Below are positions 5,203 through 5,557 of a stretch of 5,557 bases of DNA, piece by piece. This stretch comes from Symbiobacteriaceae bacterium (GTDB taxonomy: Bacteria > Bacillota > JAAYKD01 > WRDA01), in NCBI GenBank assembly GCA_009779515.1, contig WREE01000137.1, positions 1 to 5,557 of the forward strand, given 5' to 3'. The stretch's first letter is position 1. Every line of letters starts with the position of its first letter. Made by a program: the position numbers and the translations under genes. The notes beneath the pieces are model-generated. The model saw nothing but the letters and a program-made list of their open reading frames with translations. It did no database searches and was not told where the DNA came from.

Positions 5203-5557
5203 AGAAAACACCGAACATATCTGAGAAGATAAAGTCTAGACGTCCGATGAGTAGGGAGACATAGTTCGCAATACCGGTACCGAAGCCCGCACCGAAAGCG
5301 ATCATCATCACCATGCGGGTAAAGCGGTATAAGACCTCGGCACGACCTCTAAAGGCGGTCATGGAGAAGAGGAAGTAGCAAAGGGTCATCAGGGTGATAG
5401 CGGTAAAGAGGAAGTTGTTAATGGAGGTGGCTAGGTCGAAGGAGCCATCGGGGCGGTGTACCGTCCAAGGTAGCATGGTGCGGCTAATGTTGGTCAAGAG
5501 AGGCATAGCTACACGTAAGGTTAAGTTATAACCGGCATTATAGCCTACCCATAGCGC
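5201..5557 (-). CDS. C-terminal part of a paralog of operon gene 4 (cut by the window edge)
   Basis: 118 codons are visible and the frame stays open to the right edge, so the real start lies outside; the ATG at 5506 is internal. The protein reads ALWVGYNAGYNLTLRVAMPL, then a loop RPDGSFDLATSINN, a membrane segment, and FGAGFGTGIANYVSLLIGR before the end SDMFGVF. It aligns along its full visible length with residues 107-223 of gene 4 with one single-residue gap; by eye about 66 of 118 positions are identical. Membrane segments match those of gene 4. Being in the opposite orientation and tail to tail with gene 4, it is probably the last gene of a second, related operon to the right. Function unknown. 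Confidence 0.88.
   Translation of the reverse strand, partial: ALWVGYNAGYNLTLRVAMPLLTNISRTMLPWTVHRPDGSFDLATSINNFLFTAITLMTLCYFLFSMTAFRGRAEVLYRFTRMVMMIAFGAGFGTGIANYVSLLIGRLDFIFSDMFGVF

Noticed and set aside
5201..5506. ATG at 5506 as the start of the right-edge gene
   Set aside because: The frame stays open to the edge, and the 17 upstream codons (ALWVGYNAGYNLTLRVA) match gene 4 closely, so the ATG is internal.

Overview
The window looks like part of a chromosome from an anaerobic, Bacillota-like (Clostridia / Peptococcaceae-type) bacterium. The grounds are indirect: strong AAGGAGG-type ribosome binding sites, GTG and TTG starts, tightly packed operons and mid-range GC. There is no rRNA, tRNA, insertion sequence or CRISPR array, so the taxonomy is inference.

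Left third, minus strand: a two-gene metalloprotease operon. tldD is complete (191-1654) and carries an HExxxH zinc motif plus a C-terminal cysteine ligand. It overlaps by 8 nt the start of its partner tldE/pmbA, which runs off the left edge (198 to 1). Together these normally form the TldD/TldE heterodimeric peptidase that degrades unfolded or modified peptides.

Middle, 1655-2080: a 426-nt divergent intergenic region. It holds a short dyad near the tldD side, direct and inverted copies of a CTGGGGA-type element, and two overlapping small ORFs of uncertain reality (54 and 28 codons). The second ends inside the ribosome binding site of the next gene.

Right part, plus strand: a compact four-gene operon (2081-5094) that encodes only membrane proteins. 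Genes 1 and 3 each have one N-terminal and one C-terminal membrane segment around an alpha/beta-like soluble domain of about 200 residues. Gene 1 resembles the DUF6754 family. Genes 2 and 4 are polytopic proteins with no function I recognise. Spacing is 14 nt, 2 nt and a 14-nt overlap, so they very probably form one complex.

Right edge, minus strand: a truncated gene (5201 to beyond 5557) is clearly a paralog of gene 4, about 55% identical by eye over 118 residues, and it converges on it. This suggests a second version of the operon, in opposite orientation, just outside the window. Two stacked hairpins separate the convergent genes. The uncharacterised membrane system, its paralogous copy and the odd leader are the parts most worth following up.
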